A stretch of DNA of 64,000 bases, from positions 1,612,001 to 1,676,000 of the forward strand of contig OX595995.1 in NCBI GenBank assembly GCA_951394045.1, in the 5' to 3' direction. This DNA comes from Nitzschia sp. DOCU1. Taxonomy: Eukaryota > Bacillariophyta > Bacillariophyceae > Bacillariales > Bacillariaceae. The position numbers and the translations under genes are program-made. This document shows positions 38,701-48,690 of the stretch, piece after piece. Each line of letters begins with the position of its first letter. The stretch's first letter is position 1. The notes below the pieces were generated by a model that ran no database searches, was not told the origin of the DNA, and saw nothing but the letters and a program-made list of their open reading frames with translations.

Positions 38701-41580
38701 TATCTGATCGACTTCAGATGGACGGGACGGATTTGGACATATCGCACTGCCACCGACATGCCTGGTGTGGTCGACGTGAAGGAACATACAGGCGAGCGGA
38801 TCGTTCTTGAACGTCTTGAGCCCTCCGAGGCACGAGAAACTCTGGGAGTCTTTCTGGCGATGGACGGTAACTGCAAACGCCAAGTGGAGATCCTACGTGA
38901 AAAAGCCATGCTGTATCGCGACCACCTCAACAAGGGCTTCGTTTCGAAATGGGAAGCATGGTACGCCCTGAAATCTACAATCCTTAAAACTGTCGAGTAC
39001 CCTATGGAGGTTCTAAGCTTAAGTTGGAAGCAATGGACCCACATCCTTGCTCCCATTCTTCACGCCAATCTTCCGAAGGCAGGGTTCGTTAGCTCCTTTC
39101 CGCGCCACATACTTTTTGGCCCTCCATCCGAATTGGGCCTTTCGATTATGCATCCGTTCCATCTCCAATACCTCAAGCAACTTCATGTGGTTTTGGATGA
39201 AACACAGACCGACTCGATTACCCACGACCTGTTGGTTGGGACTGGCGAAGCGCTCCTGGTGCAGGCTGGCTTCCCCGGTCACCTCTCAGACATCCCTTTC
39301 AAGACCATGAAGAGGGCCCTTCCGACTTGCTGGTGGGCTGACCTGTTAGAATATATGCAAGACCACAACCTTTCCTTTCAAGATCCGCTACCCACCCTAC
39401 CGAGTCGCACTTCCAACGATGCGCATCTGATGCCGGCCTTCGTCCAGGCTGGCTTCCGTGGCGTTGAGCTCTCTATGCTCAACGAGTGCCGCCTTTTTCT
39501 CGGTGTGTATGCAATCTCGCATATTCTCAGTATGGACGGCGCCACCGTGGAGTTGTGGGCCTGGGAAGGACGTCGTGAATTGCCTGATCCATTAATTCGG
39601 TGGCCCCGCCCCGCCCCATCACTTTCCAAGGAATTTTGGAGACTTTGGCAACGTGCCCTTATGCTGTCCTTCCCGAGCATTCTACCCAGTCGCCAAGCCC
39701 ATTATCTTCTTGGCGAGTGGCATCCGGCTGCCCTCCGAATGCAACGCTGGTACTACGACCCCGCCTCCACCTCCCTGTTCCGTCGCGATGGCCACACCTT
39801 CCGAATTTTCCGTCAAGTCCCCACAATGACAGGACGAGCGGCTCGTCTTAAAACTATCCGATTTATTGGCCCCCAAGAAATGGCAGCCCTCCCACCCTCT
39901 GCCATTCCGTGCTCTGTATCACCATCCGGCGCCTTTCACCGAATTACTGGGCTTGCCACGGTCCAGGCGCCTGCCCCACCCATGGCACCCCCGCAGACAC
40001 TACACGAGTGGTTGAGTAGATTGCCTCCCGGCGAACGCTGGGCAGTGGATCGCCTCTCTATTCAAGAACCTGAACAAGTGGTGGCGGCGATCAAAAACGG
40101 ATCGGCCCGGGCTATTTCTGACGGATCATATAAAAAACCTTTGGGGACCTCGGCTGCCATCCTGCGGGCAGCCTCCCGAAAACAAAGGTTCCTTTGCGTC
40201 AACCGAGTCCCGGGTCGGGAAGACGACCAATCTGCCTATCGCAGTGAACTCGCTGGGGTTGTGGCTTCTCTTACGCTTATCGCGGGAATCTGTTCCATTT
40301 ACAATATTCGCCACGGCAAAGTCACCCTCAGTCTCGATGGGAGCAGTGCCCTTGATCAAGCACGGGATGCTTGGCCACCAGATCCCGGACAACCCGATTT
40401 CGATTTACTTCAGCTCATACAACGCCGCCGTCGGCAGATACCCATCACAATCGACTGGGAATGGATTGAAGGACATCAAGACGACCACGCTGACTGGTCT
40501 AGATTATCCCCGCTTGCTCGCGACAATATACTCATGGATAGTCTGGCCAAAGCTCATCTCAATCGCATCCTGGCCCACCACTGGCGTCCGACACCACTGA
40601 CTGTCAACCCGGGCTGGGCACTTTTGGTTGACGGAAAACCTGTTTCCCGGTTGGCCAGGCGGGAATTATATGAACATATTTGGGCTGGCACCACCAAGGC
40701 ATATTGGGCATCGAAATTTCATTGGCCACCTTCCGCTTTTCCCAATATCCGATGGGATCTCCTTGGCGAGGCATTTGGGTCGCTTCCTTTTGCGGACCAA
40801 CGTCGGACAGTCAAGCTAGCCTCTGGGCATCTGGGGGTAGGTCGCCAGCTCCTCCGGCGAAAAGGGCAAACACACTCCAACTGCCCGCGCTGCGACGCCC
40901 CCGATGAAGACTCCACCCATGTCCTTCTCTGCTCTGACCCACGCGCCTCTGCCACATGGGCCACCGCTCTACAGTCACTTCAGGCCCATCTGCAATCTCT
41001 TCAGACGGACCCAGCCCTGATTGAATTGCTTCTTACAAATCTTGGCAGTTGGCATTCGGGTCGCCCTCGGCGCTCACCCCAAAACACCCAACTGCGACGC
41101 ATCTGGCAGCAGCAAGAGCTTATCGGATGGCACGCACTGATCTACGGCTTTCTTGGCTCTAGTTGGCTGTCTGCTCAGAAAGCCTATTTTAAGCGGATGA
41201 GTTCAAGACGGTCGGAACGTCGCTGGCTGTCGGAAGTTATTAAGAAATTACAGGGTATCAGCTGGGACATGTGGCGTCACCGGAACGGGGTGCTCCACCA
41301 CTCCGTCACTCCGGCACAGCGCCGCCATGGCGAGGTGGTCAACACGGATATCCACGCGCAATTCGCCCTCGGGGCCGCTACATTGCGACCGAGCGACCGG
41401 CATTGGCTGCAACGTCGCCCTGTGGATACGGTGCTGGCATATCCTCTTCTCCGGCGTGAACAATGGTTGGAATCTCTTCGGCGGGCACGGGAACGTTTTC
41501 AGATGGAAAAGGATGCCCGTTGGCAGGCCCTGGCCTCCCAGCGGGCGCTCATGGCTAATTGGCTAACTGAAGTTTCGTAA
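35752..41580 (+). CDS. LINE ORF2: endonuclease, reverse transcriptase, RNase H, zinc finger
   Basis: A 1942-residue protein from the ATG that overlaps the ORF1b stop; the frame is open upstream but without an ATG. An exonuclease-endonuclease-phosphatase domain spans about residues 85-345, with LLYQNIS, GMSEVG, VVSAYRP, IVMMDANED and PSDHRALW. A long helical linker follows. The reverse transcriptase spans about 740-1000, with STDFKSCYDRI (motif A), MGVGQGNGCGPAGW (B) and YAFVDDTDVV (C). RNase H spans about 1450-1600, with AISDGSY, RSELAG, LSLDGSSAL, EGHQDDH and DSLAK. A zinc knuckle (NCPRC...HVLLC) lies near 1709. It would nick target DNA, reverse transcribe the element RNA and remove RNA. All catalytic residues appear present. 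Confidence 0.9.
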   Translation: MGSLLDASIANWRRLWDRGKVGEHGDSQLHVTSTKKSILSNKLKPEKLRRSKRQTLHQYNLFRRNIEQEDMEPFGDIMESKPDGSIRLLYQNISNLPLDKRIYKSRQLIDMLVHRDIDIMGMSEVGLCWTYVPSHDQWFERIMGKLRSASSVLAWNKVDTAPTGVYQTGGVGMVATDDTSHRVIDRGRDPSGMGRWCWFLLEGQQHHRLRVVSAYRPCVSDGPESVYQQHLRVFTKQGRPANTEPRKAMLDDIFPVLSEWHQQGDQIIVMMDANEDVRTGQVSEMLRLLDMKETILEKHRRLSPPATYNRNTQRIPIDGIWATPGIRPLSAGYLEFGAGCPSDHRALWLDVSFADAFGYDTHPFVPPKARKLNTCNPKLVQLFNERFRDYLESAGLIRDLQFLQDKALADGWSDALEEEYNRIHTLQQTARLQVESGLRRLRMGLVPWSPKLQRYRDTISLWAGMLLRAKGAAISRKLLKRRCKKVELPPDVNPFACSEDEIIQHLKTAHAAYKLAKKDAFNWRDEFLESLAEARAKRLGCTVEQELRRMRQVEQQKRIARNVKRMRGKLDRNATTQVYVTIDGVRHCRTEKEEIEQTCIDENIKRFSQSEGTPPLTEPLLSELGLLGDGPAVPAILAGTYDGTPGADPYAVKLLKEMYIPASILARPTLDPVVSPDDQRKAWKRQKETVSAEPSAPSLSHYKATAEDTVLCAFDASLRSLPAQYGFSPQLWKKITDVEILKKAGVYDIEKMRTITLMHAEFNMNNKKMGREMMANAEAAGSIAREQYGSRKGHRSILAALNKRLTMDFLRLTRLSGALCSTDFKSCYDRIVHSLLFLAMVRQGVASNAVLSMLLTLQTAWHCIRTAFGDSVLGYTAARLLPLMGVGQGNGCGPAGWAVLSTPLIAMLHTAGFGLSMVSALSSRLLSFVCYAFVDDTDVVHTARDIHTTGETLVPQVQRCINHWEAGSAATGAALQAKDKSYWYLIDFRWTGRIWTYRTATDMPGVVDVKEHTGERIVLERLEPSEARETLGVFLAMDGNCKRQVEILREKAMLYRDHLNKGFVSKWEAWYALKSTILKTVEYPMEVLSLSWKQWTHILAPILHANLPKAGFVSSFPRHILFGPPSELGLSIMHPFHLQYLKQLHVVLDETQTDSITHDLLVGTGEALLVQAGFPGHLSDIPFKTMKRALPTCWWADLLEYMQDHNLSFQDPLPTLPSRTSNDAHLMPAFVQAGFRGVELSMLNECRLFLGVYAISHILSMDGATVELWAWEGRRELPDPLIRWPRPAPSLSKEFWRLWQRALMLSFPSILPSRQAHYLLGEWHPAALRMQRWYYDPASTSLFRRDGHTFRIFRQVPTMTGRAARLKTIRFIGPQEMAALPPSAIPCSVSPSGAFHRITGLATVQAPAPPMAPPQTLHEWLSRLPPGERWAVDRLSIQEPEQVVAAIKNGSARAISDGSYKKPLGTSAAILRAASRKQRFLCVNRVPGREDDQSAYRSELAGVVASLTLIAGICSIYNIRHGKVTLSLDGSSALDQARDAWPPDPGQPDFDLLQLIQRRRRQIPITIDWEWIEGHQDDHADWSRLSPLARDNILMDSLAKAHLNRILAHHWRPTPLTVNPGWALLVDGKPVSRLARRELYEHIWAGTTKAYWASKFHWPPSAFPNIRWDLLGEAFGSLPFADQRRTVKLASGHLGVGRQLLRRKGQTHSNCPRCDAPDEDSTHVLLCSDPRASATWATALQSLQAHLQSLQTDPALIELLLTNLGSWHSGRPRRSPQNTQLRRIWQQQELIGWHALIYGFLGSSWLSAQKAYFKRMSSRRSERRWLSEVIKKLQGISWDMWRHRNGVLHHSVTPAQRRHGEVVNTDIHAQFALGAATLRPSDRHWLQRRPVDTVLAYPLLRREQWLESLRRARERFQMEKDARWQALASQRALMANWLTEVS

Positions 41581-41741
41581 ACTTCGTGGGGTTTTTTGGT
41601 GTATTGCTGCATATCATTCATTTGGGGTACATGTCCGACGTTCGACGGCTGGTGGTGACAAACTACCTGACCGCGGCGTCATTAAAGCCTTTTCAGGCAT
41701 ACAGGTTGTAGTAACCGGTATAATCTTTTGAGTTGTTTGTT

Positions 41742-41759
41742 TATTGATTGTGGATGACA
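41742..41759 (+). repeat. Right copy of LINE target-site duplication (18 bp)
   Basis: This matches 32938-32955 exactly. Its length fits target-primed reverse transcription rather than LTR integration. Confidence 0.92.
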
Positions 41760-44689
41760 AGACCCGCAAGGCCTGGAGCTTCTTTGTGAAGCATAAGAAT
41801 GAGGCAAAACGTGTGACTAAGGTCGTTTTGGATCTACTTAAGGGAGCGCGAGTCACCACTAAGTATCTTCGCTGCGATAACGCGGGCGAAAACGTGAAGG
41901 GATTGCGCGAGTTGTGCGGTGATTTCGGTATCCAGATTGAACTAACACCACCCAATTCTCCCAAGTACAACGGTGTTGTGGAACGAAAGTTTGTTACAAT
42001 CCGAGATCGCGCTCAAGCCATGATGCTTGGTGCGCATTTGGATGAAGAACATCAGGGGCACTTATGGGGCGAAGCTGTATTTACGGCTACGCGCATCCAT
42101 AATGCTGTGCCCAATCGAGTAGGGCCGGCTCCAGACGAGTTATGGTACGGCGAAACTCCTAAGGTTTTGGATCACCTGGTTCAGTTCGGACGAATTGGGT
42201 ATGTGAAGATCCGCGACAAGAAACCCACCAAGATGGCTCTCAAGAGCCAGAAGATGGTGTTCATGGGGTATGCTCCGGACCACTCCGGCGATGTATACTG
42301 CATGTACAACCCCGCGACCAAGAGTGTGGTCGAATCGTGCGACGTTACGTGGGCAGAATGGCACGGTAGCCAAGAAGTCCCCAAATCTTTGAAGATTTTT
42401 GCTTCGGATTTCGAAGTCGATGTGAGCGACGATGTCATTGAGGATTACGCGTTGCCTCTAACCACTGCTGAGCTCTTGCCTCATGAAGTTTCGGACGACG
42501 ATGATGAGGACGCTACTGGAGCAGGGAGGAAGGTTTCCCAAGTGGGGAGGATCCCCCTACAAAATACTCCAGTCCGTCCTAAGCCAAGCAGAGTCGAGCG
42601 CGAACTAGCCAAGCTGAGAACACACTACAACCCTATCGAAAGCGACGAAGACGAAGAAGTCGTCAATGTGGATGGCGACACTACTGATGGGAACAATGAC
42701 GACGATGGAAGCGAAAGGCAGCAGCAAGTCTATTACGTCTTCCACACTGCGCTTGCAAGTGATCCTGGCGAGCCGAAGACCCTCGGCGAAGCTCTTCAAG
42801 GAGAGCAACGTTTGGAATGGATCGGTGCAGCCAAGAAAGAGATCGAGAATTTCTTGCATCGCAAGGTCTGGAAGAAGACACCATTGTCGGCGTTGAAGAA
42901 AGGACAGCGACCTATCTCCACCAAGTGGGTCTTCAAGGTCAAGCAGGAGCATGACGGATTGAAACGATACAAAGGCAGGATTGTGGTTCGTGGCTTTGTA
43001 CAGATCCCCGGCATTGACTTTACTCACACCCATTCACCCGTTGCTCAGGACGCATCGACGAGACTACTCCTTGCTCTGTCGCTTTTCAACGAGTCAAATG
43101 AATGGGACGTGGAGATGTTGGACATCGAGGCCGCCTTCCTGGAAGCGCAGCTCGATGAAGATGTCTACATCCAGTGGCCCGAAGGCGTCGTCATGTTTGG
43201 CTACGCTTCGGAAGAAGAGACCCAAGGAACCTGCTTGCGTTTGGAACGCGCCATGTACGGCGCTGTTCAATCACCCAGAGCATTTTGGAAGGAAAACGCG
43301 AAGCATCTTTGGAAGATCGGCCTATGCCAATCGAAGGCCGACCCATGCGTTTGGTACAAGCACAAGGACAAGGACTTGTGGCTGCTGATTGTTGTTCATG
43401 TCGACGACATCTTGTTTGCAGGTCCGGACGAGGCTCGCGGCTGGTTCAAGACGGCAATCCAGCAACGGTTCAAGATCGTGGATCTGGGAACGCTAAGCAA
43501 GCATCTTGGAGTGTGGTACCAAAAGAAGAAGGACGGCGACGGTCCCTACTACGAGTTATCTATGGCTGACTACCAACAAGATATCGAGAAAGATTGGTTG
43601 GAAGCAACCGGTCGCAATCTAAGGAACGCGACGACCCCCGGATTCCCTGGCGAGACTTTGGAACGAAACAAGGAAGGAGAGATCAAGGATGTTGATCTCT
43701 ATCGCAAGATCCTTGGGAAAGTCATGTGGTTCTGTCGCAAGATCATGCCGGAATGTGGCAACGCACTGAGAGAGTTGGCATCCAGCATGGATCGCCCAGG
43801 TGACGACCATTGGAGGTCACTGGAAAGGTTGATCGGTTACATTCGTACCTCTAACCCTGCAACTTTGATCTTGAGAAAGCCGAAGAACTTGACTCTCTAT
43901 GCCTACACCAACAGTAACTGGGCAACCAACAAGGAGAATCGCAAGAGCGTTTCGGGGTATGTGACAACACTCGGCGGATCGTTAATGACTGCTGTGTCAA
44001 GGACGCAACAGTCGGTGACTCTGAGCAGCACCGAAGCAGAGTATGTGGCAGCATCAGCTTGTGCTACGGAGATCCAGTTTCTTCAAATGCTTTTGGAGGA
44101 AGTTGTTCCGGGAGCCTTGAATGCAAGGCCAGCTGTGATGTTCGAAGACAACACTGGAGCCATCTATCTGATGGAGAACCAGGCTGTCGGCAACAGGACG
44201 AAACACATTGACATCCGCATGCATCACATTCGAGAGCTGATGGTTCCAAGCGAGAGTGGGCCACCAAGGCTTGTCGTCCGCTTCATCCGTTCGGAATTGA
44301 ATTTGGCCGACCCGATGACGAAAAACGTGACGGAACAGATTCACAAGGATTTGGCGCGCAAGCTAACCAACGGCGGCGTCTTTCATATGATCCGTTCGGC
44401 AGTCAACAGGGAGGATGTCGGAATGGGGTCTTTCAGGACTGGAAACTCGGGACTGAAGACCGACCATTCGAATGTGTCGACTGCACACTACGTCACGACT
44501 GTCGGGGCAACGGAACTACAGAAGGTCATGTCAGTGGTAAGATCAGACATGAGACCAGATGAAGAGGCATCCCATAGATGTTCATCTGAGACTCTTGGAC
44601 AAGACGACGAGGGCTGGGATGATCTAGAGGACATCCAAGACGATCGGTGGGACATTGTAGATGACCGATACTTCGAACTAGTAGACTGA
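41760..44689 (+). CDS. Copia gag-pol, 3' part (rest of integrase, reverse transcriptase, RNase H)
   Basis: This continues the polyprotein in frame after the nested insert. The integrase core resumes with KYLRCDNAGEN (second Asp) and NGVVERKF (catalytic Glu). The Copia reverse transcriptase follows with KWVFKVKQ, RIVVRGF, DIEAAFLEA and VVHVDDILFAG (YxDD-equivalent VDD). RNase H shows SVTLSSTEAEYVA and IDIRMHHIRE. The frame then crosses the polypurine tract and reads 91 codons into the right LTR, ending with FELVD at 44689. Together with the 5' part it is 4641 nt, a multiple of three, giving 1546 residues. An ATG is not needed because this is a continuation. Confidence 0.9.
44408..44415 (+). 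other. Polypurine tract of the Copia element
   Basis: AGGGAGGA directly precedes the right LTR (TGTCGG...), the expected position for plus-strand priming. It lies inside the pol coding frame. Confidence 0.6.
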
Positions 44690-44943
44690 AGGAATGACGA
44701 TCAGAGTCGGTCCTGTGGGACCATCGAACACGATCAATCGGGTCATTACGAGTACCAAGCGGAAAGAACGTCTAGCACTAGTAGATAATCACAATATTTA
44801 GGAGAAGCTTTGAGAGAGGAACTTCTGGTGCACCACCAACGAGTATTGTCTAGAGACCTGCTACGAAAAGACTACAGCCGAGCTAGTCAACTACAGTCGA
44901 GTTAGTCGAGCAGGAACGCTACGAGTTACGAGAGATTTCAACA
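44416..44943 (+). repeat. Right (3') LTR of the Copia element
   Basis: A 528-bp LTR matching the left one base for base as far as I can read. The first 274 bp are in frame with pol and end at a TGA at 44687-44689, so pol has an LTR-encoded tail. Confidence 0.9.
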
Positions 44944-44984
44944 AAACATACCCCAAACTCGCAACTGCAGCCTCATCGTCCGAG

Positions 44985-45424
44985 GGATCTGTTACCCCGA
45001 ATCAGGAGAATCAGATTAATCACGAGATTTCGGAACCGGAATCTTGTGATACCGGAATCATCAGATTACTGGAGTGTTCCCGCCAAAAATAATTGTCCAT
45101 TCAGATATCTGAAGGATATCCATTTTGTCGTCGCTTGGCTAAAACGTCTACTACCAGTAGTAGCCATAGCAGAAACACCCCAAACCCAAAGCTGGCGTTA
45201 GTTGACTGCTCGTGGGGGTTCAGCACCCTAAAGTTGGTATGGGCTGGTGTTAGCTGATTGCTCGTTGCAGGTTATAGTTGATTGCCATGTACGGAGGGGT
45301 GGTAGTCTCATGGGATGTCGCAAAGCGTGGGGCAAGGGCGACGTTTCTGTCACAAGAAATCTCGTGATTAAAAATCGCCGGAATCTTGTGATTCAGCTAC
45401 TCAAGTTTGGGGGTGACAGATCCA
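44985..45424. mobile_element. Putative MITE-like element with terminal inverted repeats
   Basis: The ends read GGATCTGTTACCCC (44985-44998) and its near-complement GGGGTGACAGATCC (45410-45423), 13 of 14 bases matching. Inside each end a further pair of inverted blocks occurs (AATCACGAGATTTC near 45018 and AAATCTCGTGATT near 45357, with GGAATCTTGTGAT on both sides). The roughly 440-bp interval has no long reading frame. No flanking target duplication is obvious. It starts about 36 bp beyond the Copia target duplication. Confidence 0.45.
45191..45295 (+). repeat. Short imperfect direct repeats inside the MITE-like element
   Basis: GCTGGCGTTAGTTGACTGCT (45192) and GCTGGTGTTAGCTGATTGCT (45244), with a weaker third version near 45271 (GGTTATAGTTGATTGCC), recur at roughly 50- and 30-bp spacing. 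Confidence 0.45.
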
Positions 45425-45832
45425 CCCTTTCTTCGAGAGAGCGGATGCCAAAACGCACCTCCAGATGAGCGTAGGTCGGGCACAGGCGCGCGTGATTTAC
45501 CTGTCATATAACGCTCAAATGTCCTTCGCGCCACTTTTCCTGCGCGCGCGTCCGACGAGAGAGAAAGCAACAAACGATCTCGGGCACCCCAAAAAATGGC
45601 ACGAAAGTCCGGTCTGGCACATCGAGGAACCCCCATTTCAGACGATAGACGAACTTCCAATACATTTTCGCATTAGGCCGTCCAAGGCGACCATCTTAGA
45701 TGTTTCCAGTAGCAAGTGGAAAGTGAAAAGGAAATAGGCACCTTGCTCGAGGAACCTTGACGCAAGAAAGCAATTTGGCAAGCGGGTACACTACGATTGA
45801 TTGGGAAAAGTTCCGATCGGTGACCATACACC
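45425..45832. other. 5' region of the LRR protein gene
   Basis: A 90-codon plus-strand frame (45465-45737) has no motif and I do not call it. GCGCGC-rich patches occur at 45486-45550. The LRR gene promoter is expected here. Confidence 0.4.
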
Positions 45833-48084
45833 ATGGCCGATAACGACGACAACATACCCGCTCCAGTCGAGGGACTAGAACGCGGTGACACACAGTTGCT
45901 AGCCATGCAGCCGCCATTGTTTCGTCCACGTGATAATACAACGGGGAGTGGCGTCAATGTACTTCCGCTATCATCACGCACTCAGGCTTTGCATCTAGAT
46001 GAAACGGCTATGATGGCTACCCAGCCTCCTTCCTTGCGACGGGAGGAAACCGATAGCACGGCTGACTCGACGGCTCTCCGTGCGATGCAAACTCCAGTAT
46101 TGCGCCGTGATGGCCCCGCCCGCCTTCAAACAGCCGCTCCCCGGGTCGCTACTCATGCCGTGAAAGAGCAACAACGAGCCCGACAATTGCAACAAAATTT
46201 AGAAAGAAACACTTCACCGCCCGGTGCTGGGGCTTTGCCTTCTTTGATTGATGACAATGAATCGATACAACATGATCAACGCGAACAACCAGGGGCTTAT
46301 GCCGTTGCTGGAATTGCTCCTTTTCGCCCCTGGATATGGAGGAGTTGGAATGCATCTTCATCTCGACGCTCTCAAGAGACGACGCGACCATCTATGAATA
46401 GTACTAGAAGTCGACGAAGTTCGTGGTTCCGCCGAGCGCCCTCGGCCGATTGTATTCCAGATCGAACCTTGGAAACTGCTATAGAGAGAGAACAAGCCCG
46501 GGCCGACGAGCAAGCGAGAAAGTTTGTTCAATGGATTTGTGTGGCAGGGACTCTATTGGTGATTCTCGTTGTGGCAGTGGCGGTAGGAGTGACAACAGGT
46601 AACAAGAACGACAAGGCTTTTCCCGCGCAGAAACCGACAGTTGTGCCAACCGCAGCTCCAACTCGATCACCCGGCTACACGAATCTACTTCAGCAACTAC
46701 AACACTTGTCCGACGATCCTACCGTGTTTGAAGATCCAGACTCACCACAATCAATGGCAATAAAATGGCTGGAGGCAGAAGCAGAAACCCGGGCTGCTAC
46801 GCTGGAGACGGCAGAATTGGAGCAGAGGTATGCGCTAGCTCTCTTCTATTTTGCTCTCGGGGGAAAATCTTGGACAGAGGATTTGCAGTTTTTGGCTGAG
46901 TCGCATGTTTGTGGATGGAATGATCAGGTATTGAATCAGGGTGTGGCATGTCATTCGAACAGCACGCTGGCGCGCTCTCTAATAATGAACAACAACGATG
47001 CCCAAGGAGCTATTCCCGTCGAAATCCGTGCTCTTTCATCGTTAGAGCAATTTCGACTGACAAATCAAACTGACGAGAGTGGCAAAATACAATACATTCG
47101 AAAAATTGAAAGGCTAGCACCCTTGACGAATCTCCAAGTACTGGATTTGTCCGGGAATCAAATCAAAGGTGAACTGCCTGTAGAGTTCGCCGACATGACG
47201 AATCTACAGGAACTACGCTTAAACGACAATGGTTTGTCTGGATCCATCCCAAACTTGTACAAGGATTTGACCGACCTTCGTGTATTGCACTTGCAGAACA
47301 ACGAATTGATAGGATATGCGGATGGAGTATGTTATGAATTGATAAATCTGGAAGAGCTGCGATTGGAAGGCAATAATGCTTTGCAGCTTCAATCTCTATC
47401 ATCGATTCGAGCTGGTACTTCATTGCGCGAGCTTCGTTTGGATGGCGTCAAATATGACACAAGCAAAGTTCCGATTCCACCAACAACCTGGTCAAAGTTG
47501 CAATTTTGGAGCTGGAACACCGCGCAGTTATCAGGGACGTTACCAGGTGAGCTCGCTGGTTTGGCTTCTCTTCAGTACCTTTCCATGAGAGGAAATTGGT
47601 TGGCGGGAACGATTCCTTGGGGCTCCATGACAAATTTGGTACAGCTGGACTTGACAATGAATGATTTGACAGGGTCCATGCCTTCTGTGGACCACATGAC
47701 GAATCTGGAGGTTGCGAGGCTGGCACGCAATTTCCTTGAAGGTTCCTTGTCGACGACTGTGGGAAAGCTGGAGAGGCTTCGTGTTTTGGATGTATCCTTT
47801 AACGAGCTCACGGGAGATATTCCCACGGAGCTAGCGGATCTGCCATTAATGGGTACGTATGGGTCTTGGTTCCTGTTACCGGGTGATCTGTTCACTCACT
47901 GGTCTGCACCACCGTAGAACGTTTGGCCTTGGAAGGAAATGACTTTTCGTTGGGGTCAGACGATATTTTGGAGGTTGTGTGTCTGGCCTCCTCAAATGCA
48001 ACAGCGGCTGGGTCCAACTTGCTGGAAATCTCACTCAACTGTCAAGCGGGCTTTCCGACTTGTAGCTGCTGCAACTGCGGCTGA
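45833..48084 (+). CDS. Transmembrane leucine-rich-repeat protein (diatom receptor-like, no kinase)
   Basis: Exons 45833-47852 and 47918-48084, with a 65-bp GT-AG intron, give 728 residues. The N-terminal 240 residues are probably cytosolic, with four degenerate repeats (AMQPPLFR, ATQPPSLRR, AMQTPVLRR) and an Arg/Ser-rich part. One transmembrane segment (WICVAGTLLVILVVAVAVGV) follows, then a cap (LALFYFALGGKSW, CGWN...GVAC) and about nine LRRs (LQVLDLSGNQIKGELPVEF, LRVLHLQNNELIG, LRVLDVSFNELTGDIP). Exon 2 finishes LRR 10 (ERLALEGNDF) and encodes a Cys tail, CQAGFPTCSCCNCG, typical of diatom LRR proteins. Without splicing the frame stops inside the intron at 47917, so the intron decides the C-terminus. 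Likely cell-surface recognition or adhesion (inference). Confidence 0.85.
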
Positions 48085-48199
48085 CAAGGGCCTTGTTGCT
48101 CGGTCAGGTGGCTAGATGAGTAAGACGTTGCTCAGCAATGGCGATGCCCCAACCACTAGTTGCCGAAAGACGAACTGATCAAGCAGAACCCGTGGATTT

Positions 48200-48690
48200 A
48201 CAACTCATTCAAACTAGGGTGGGCATGCCCTGGTGCGACTTCTATTGCATTGGTCCCCACGTTTGTAACCAAGCAAAAATGAGAGCCTGTTGTTGTCGCC
48301 CAATACAATTTTGAAACAACGACAAAGGCTCTGAGTGTATGATTTATCTTCTATCAAGGCGTCGATGTCGTCTGTAGCATTTCTGTGGCGACTCATTCCA
48401 ATTCTCTCTCATATCTCCTTATAAAACTCCTTTTCTTCCGTTGGCAATATTCGCCATTCGGAATCAATCAACGCGTTCATCTGATGAAAGGACAGTTTCC
48501 CATGCACCTCGCGATGCTTTCTTTTTTCTGCGCTTTTGAAAGGCACGGAGAAAGCAAATGTTCCATTCGCTCTTCACGTGTCTGGTTGCCATTTTGGGCC
48601 AGCAACATCGCTCTGATAATACTGTTGCCATCCGAGTTCAAGCTTGTGGGAGTCGGCGCTGTTCTTGGTGATGCTTGATCAACGAGAGTC
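48200..48690 (-). pseudogene. Degenerate copy of the 120-aa locus at 49254-49616
   Basis: On the plus strand this region shares blocks with 49200-49650: TCGGAATCxATCAxCGCGTTCA, CAGTTTCCCATGCACxT, TTCCATTCGCTCTTC and GCCAGCAACxTCGCTCTGA, in the same order. In the minus-strand coding sense the copy is broken by frameshifts and stops. A duplication followed by decay explains it. No product is recognised. Confidence 0.5.

Larger units (their letters stand above)
32956..41741 (+). mobile_element. LINE-type non-LTR retrotransposon (endonuclease, RT, RNase H)
   Basis: An 8786-bp element without LTRs, in the same orientation as its Copia host. A 124-bp 5' leader precedes ORF1, which is split in two frames by a C10 tract (33080-33919 and 33870-35759). 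ORF2 (35752-41580) follows, then a 161-bp 3' UTR with no poly(A). It ends in a T/G-rich stretch (GAGTTGTTTGT). The RNase H domain and apurinic-like endonuclease place it with the I-superfamily-like LINEs; no clade name can be given without a tree. Its codon use is more C-rich than the Copia host. The intact ORF2 and perfect target duplication indicate recent activity. Confidence 0.9.
30680..44943 (+). mobile_element. Ty1/Copia LTR retrotransposon, interrupted by a nested LINE
   Basis: The element has 528-bp direct LTRs (30680-31207 and 44416-44943) that begin TG and end CA and that I could not tell apart by eye. It is flanked by an apparent 6-bp target duplication (AAACAT at 30674-30679 and 44944-44949). 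Between the LTRs lies a single gag-pol frame in the Copia order (gag, protease, integrase, reverse transcriptase, RNase H), interrupted within the integrase core by an 8.8-kb insertion. Without the insertion the element would be about 5.5 kb. Identical LTRs mean recent integration. The LINE came later still. Confidence 0.93.
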
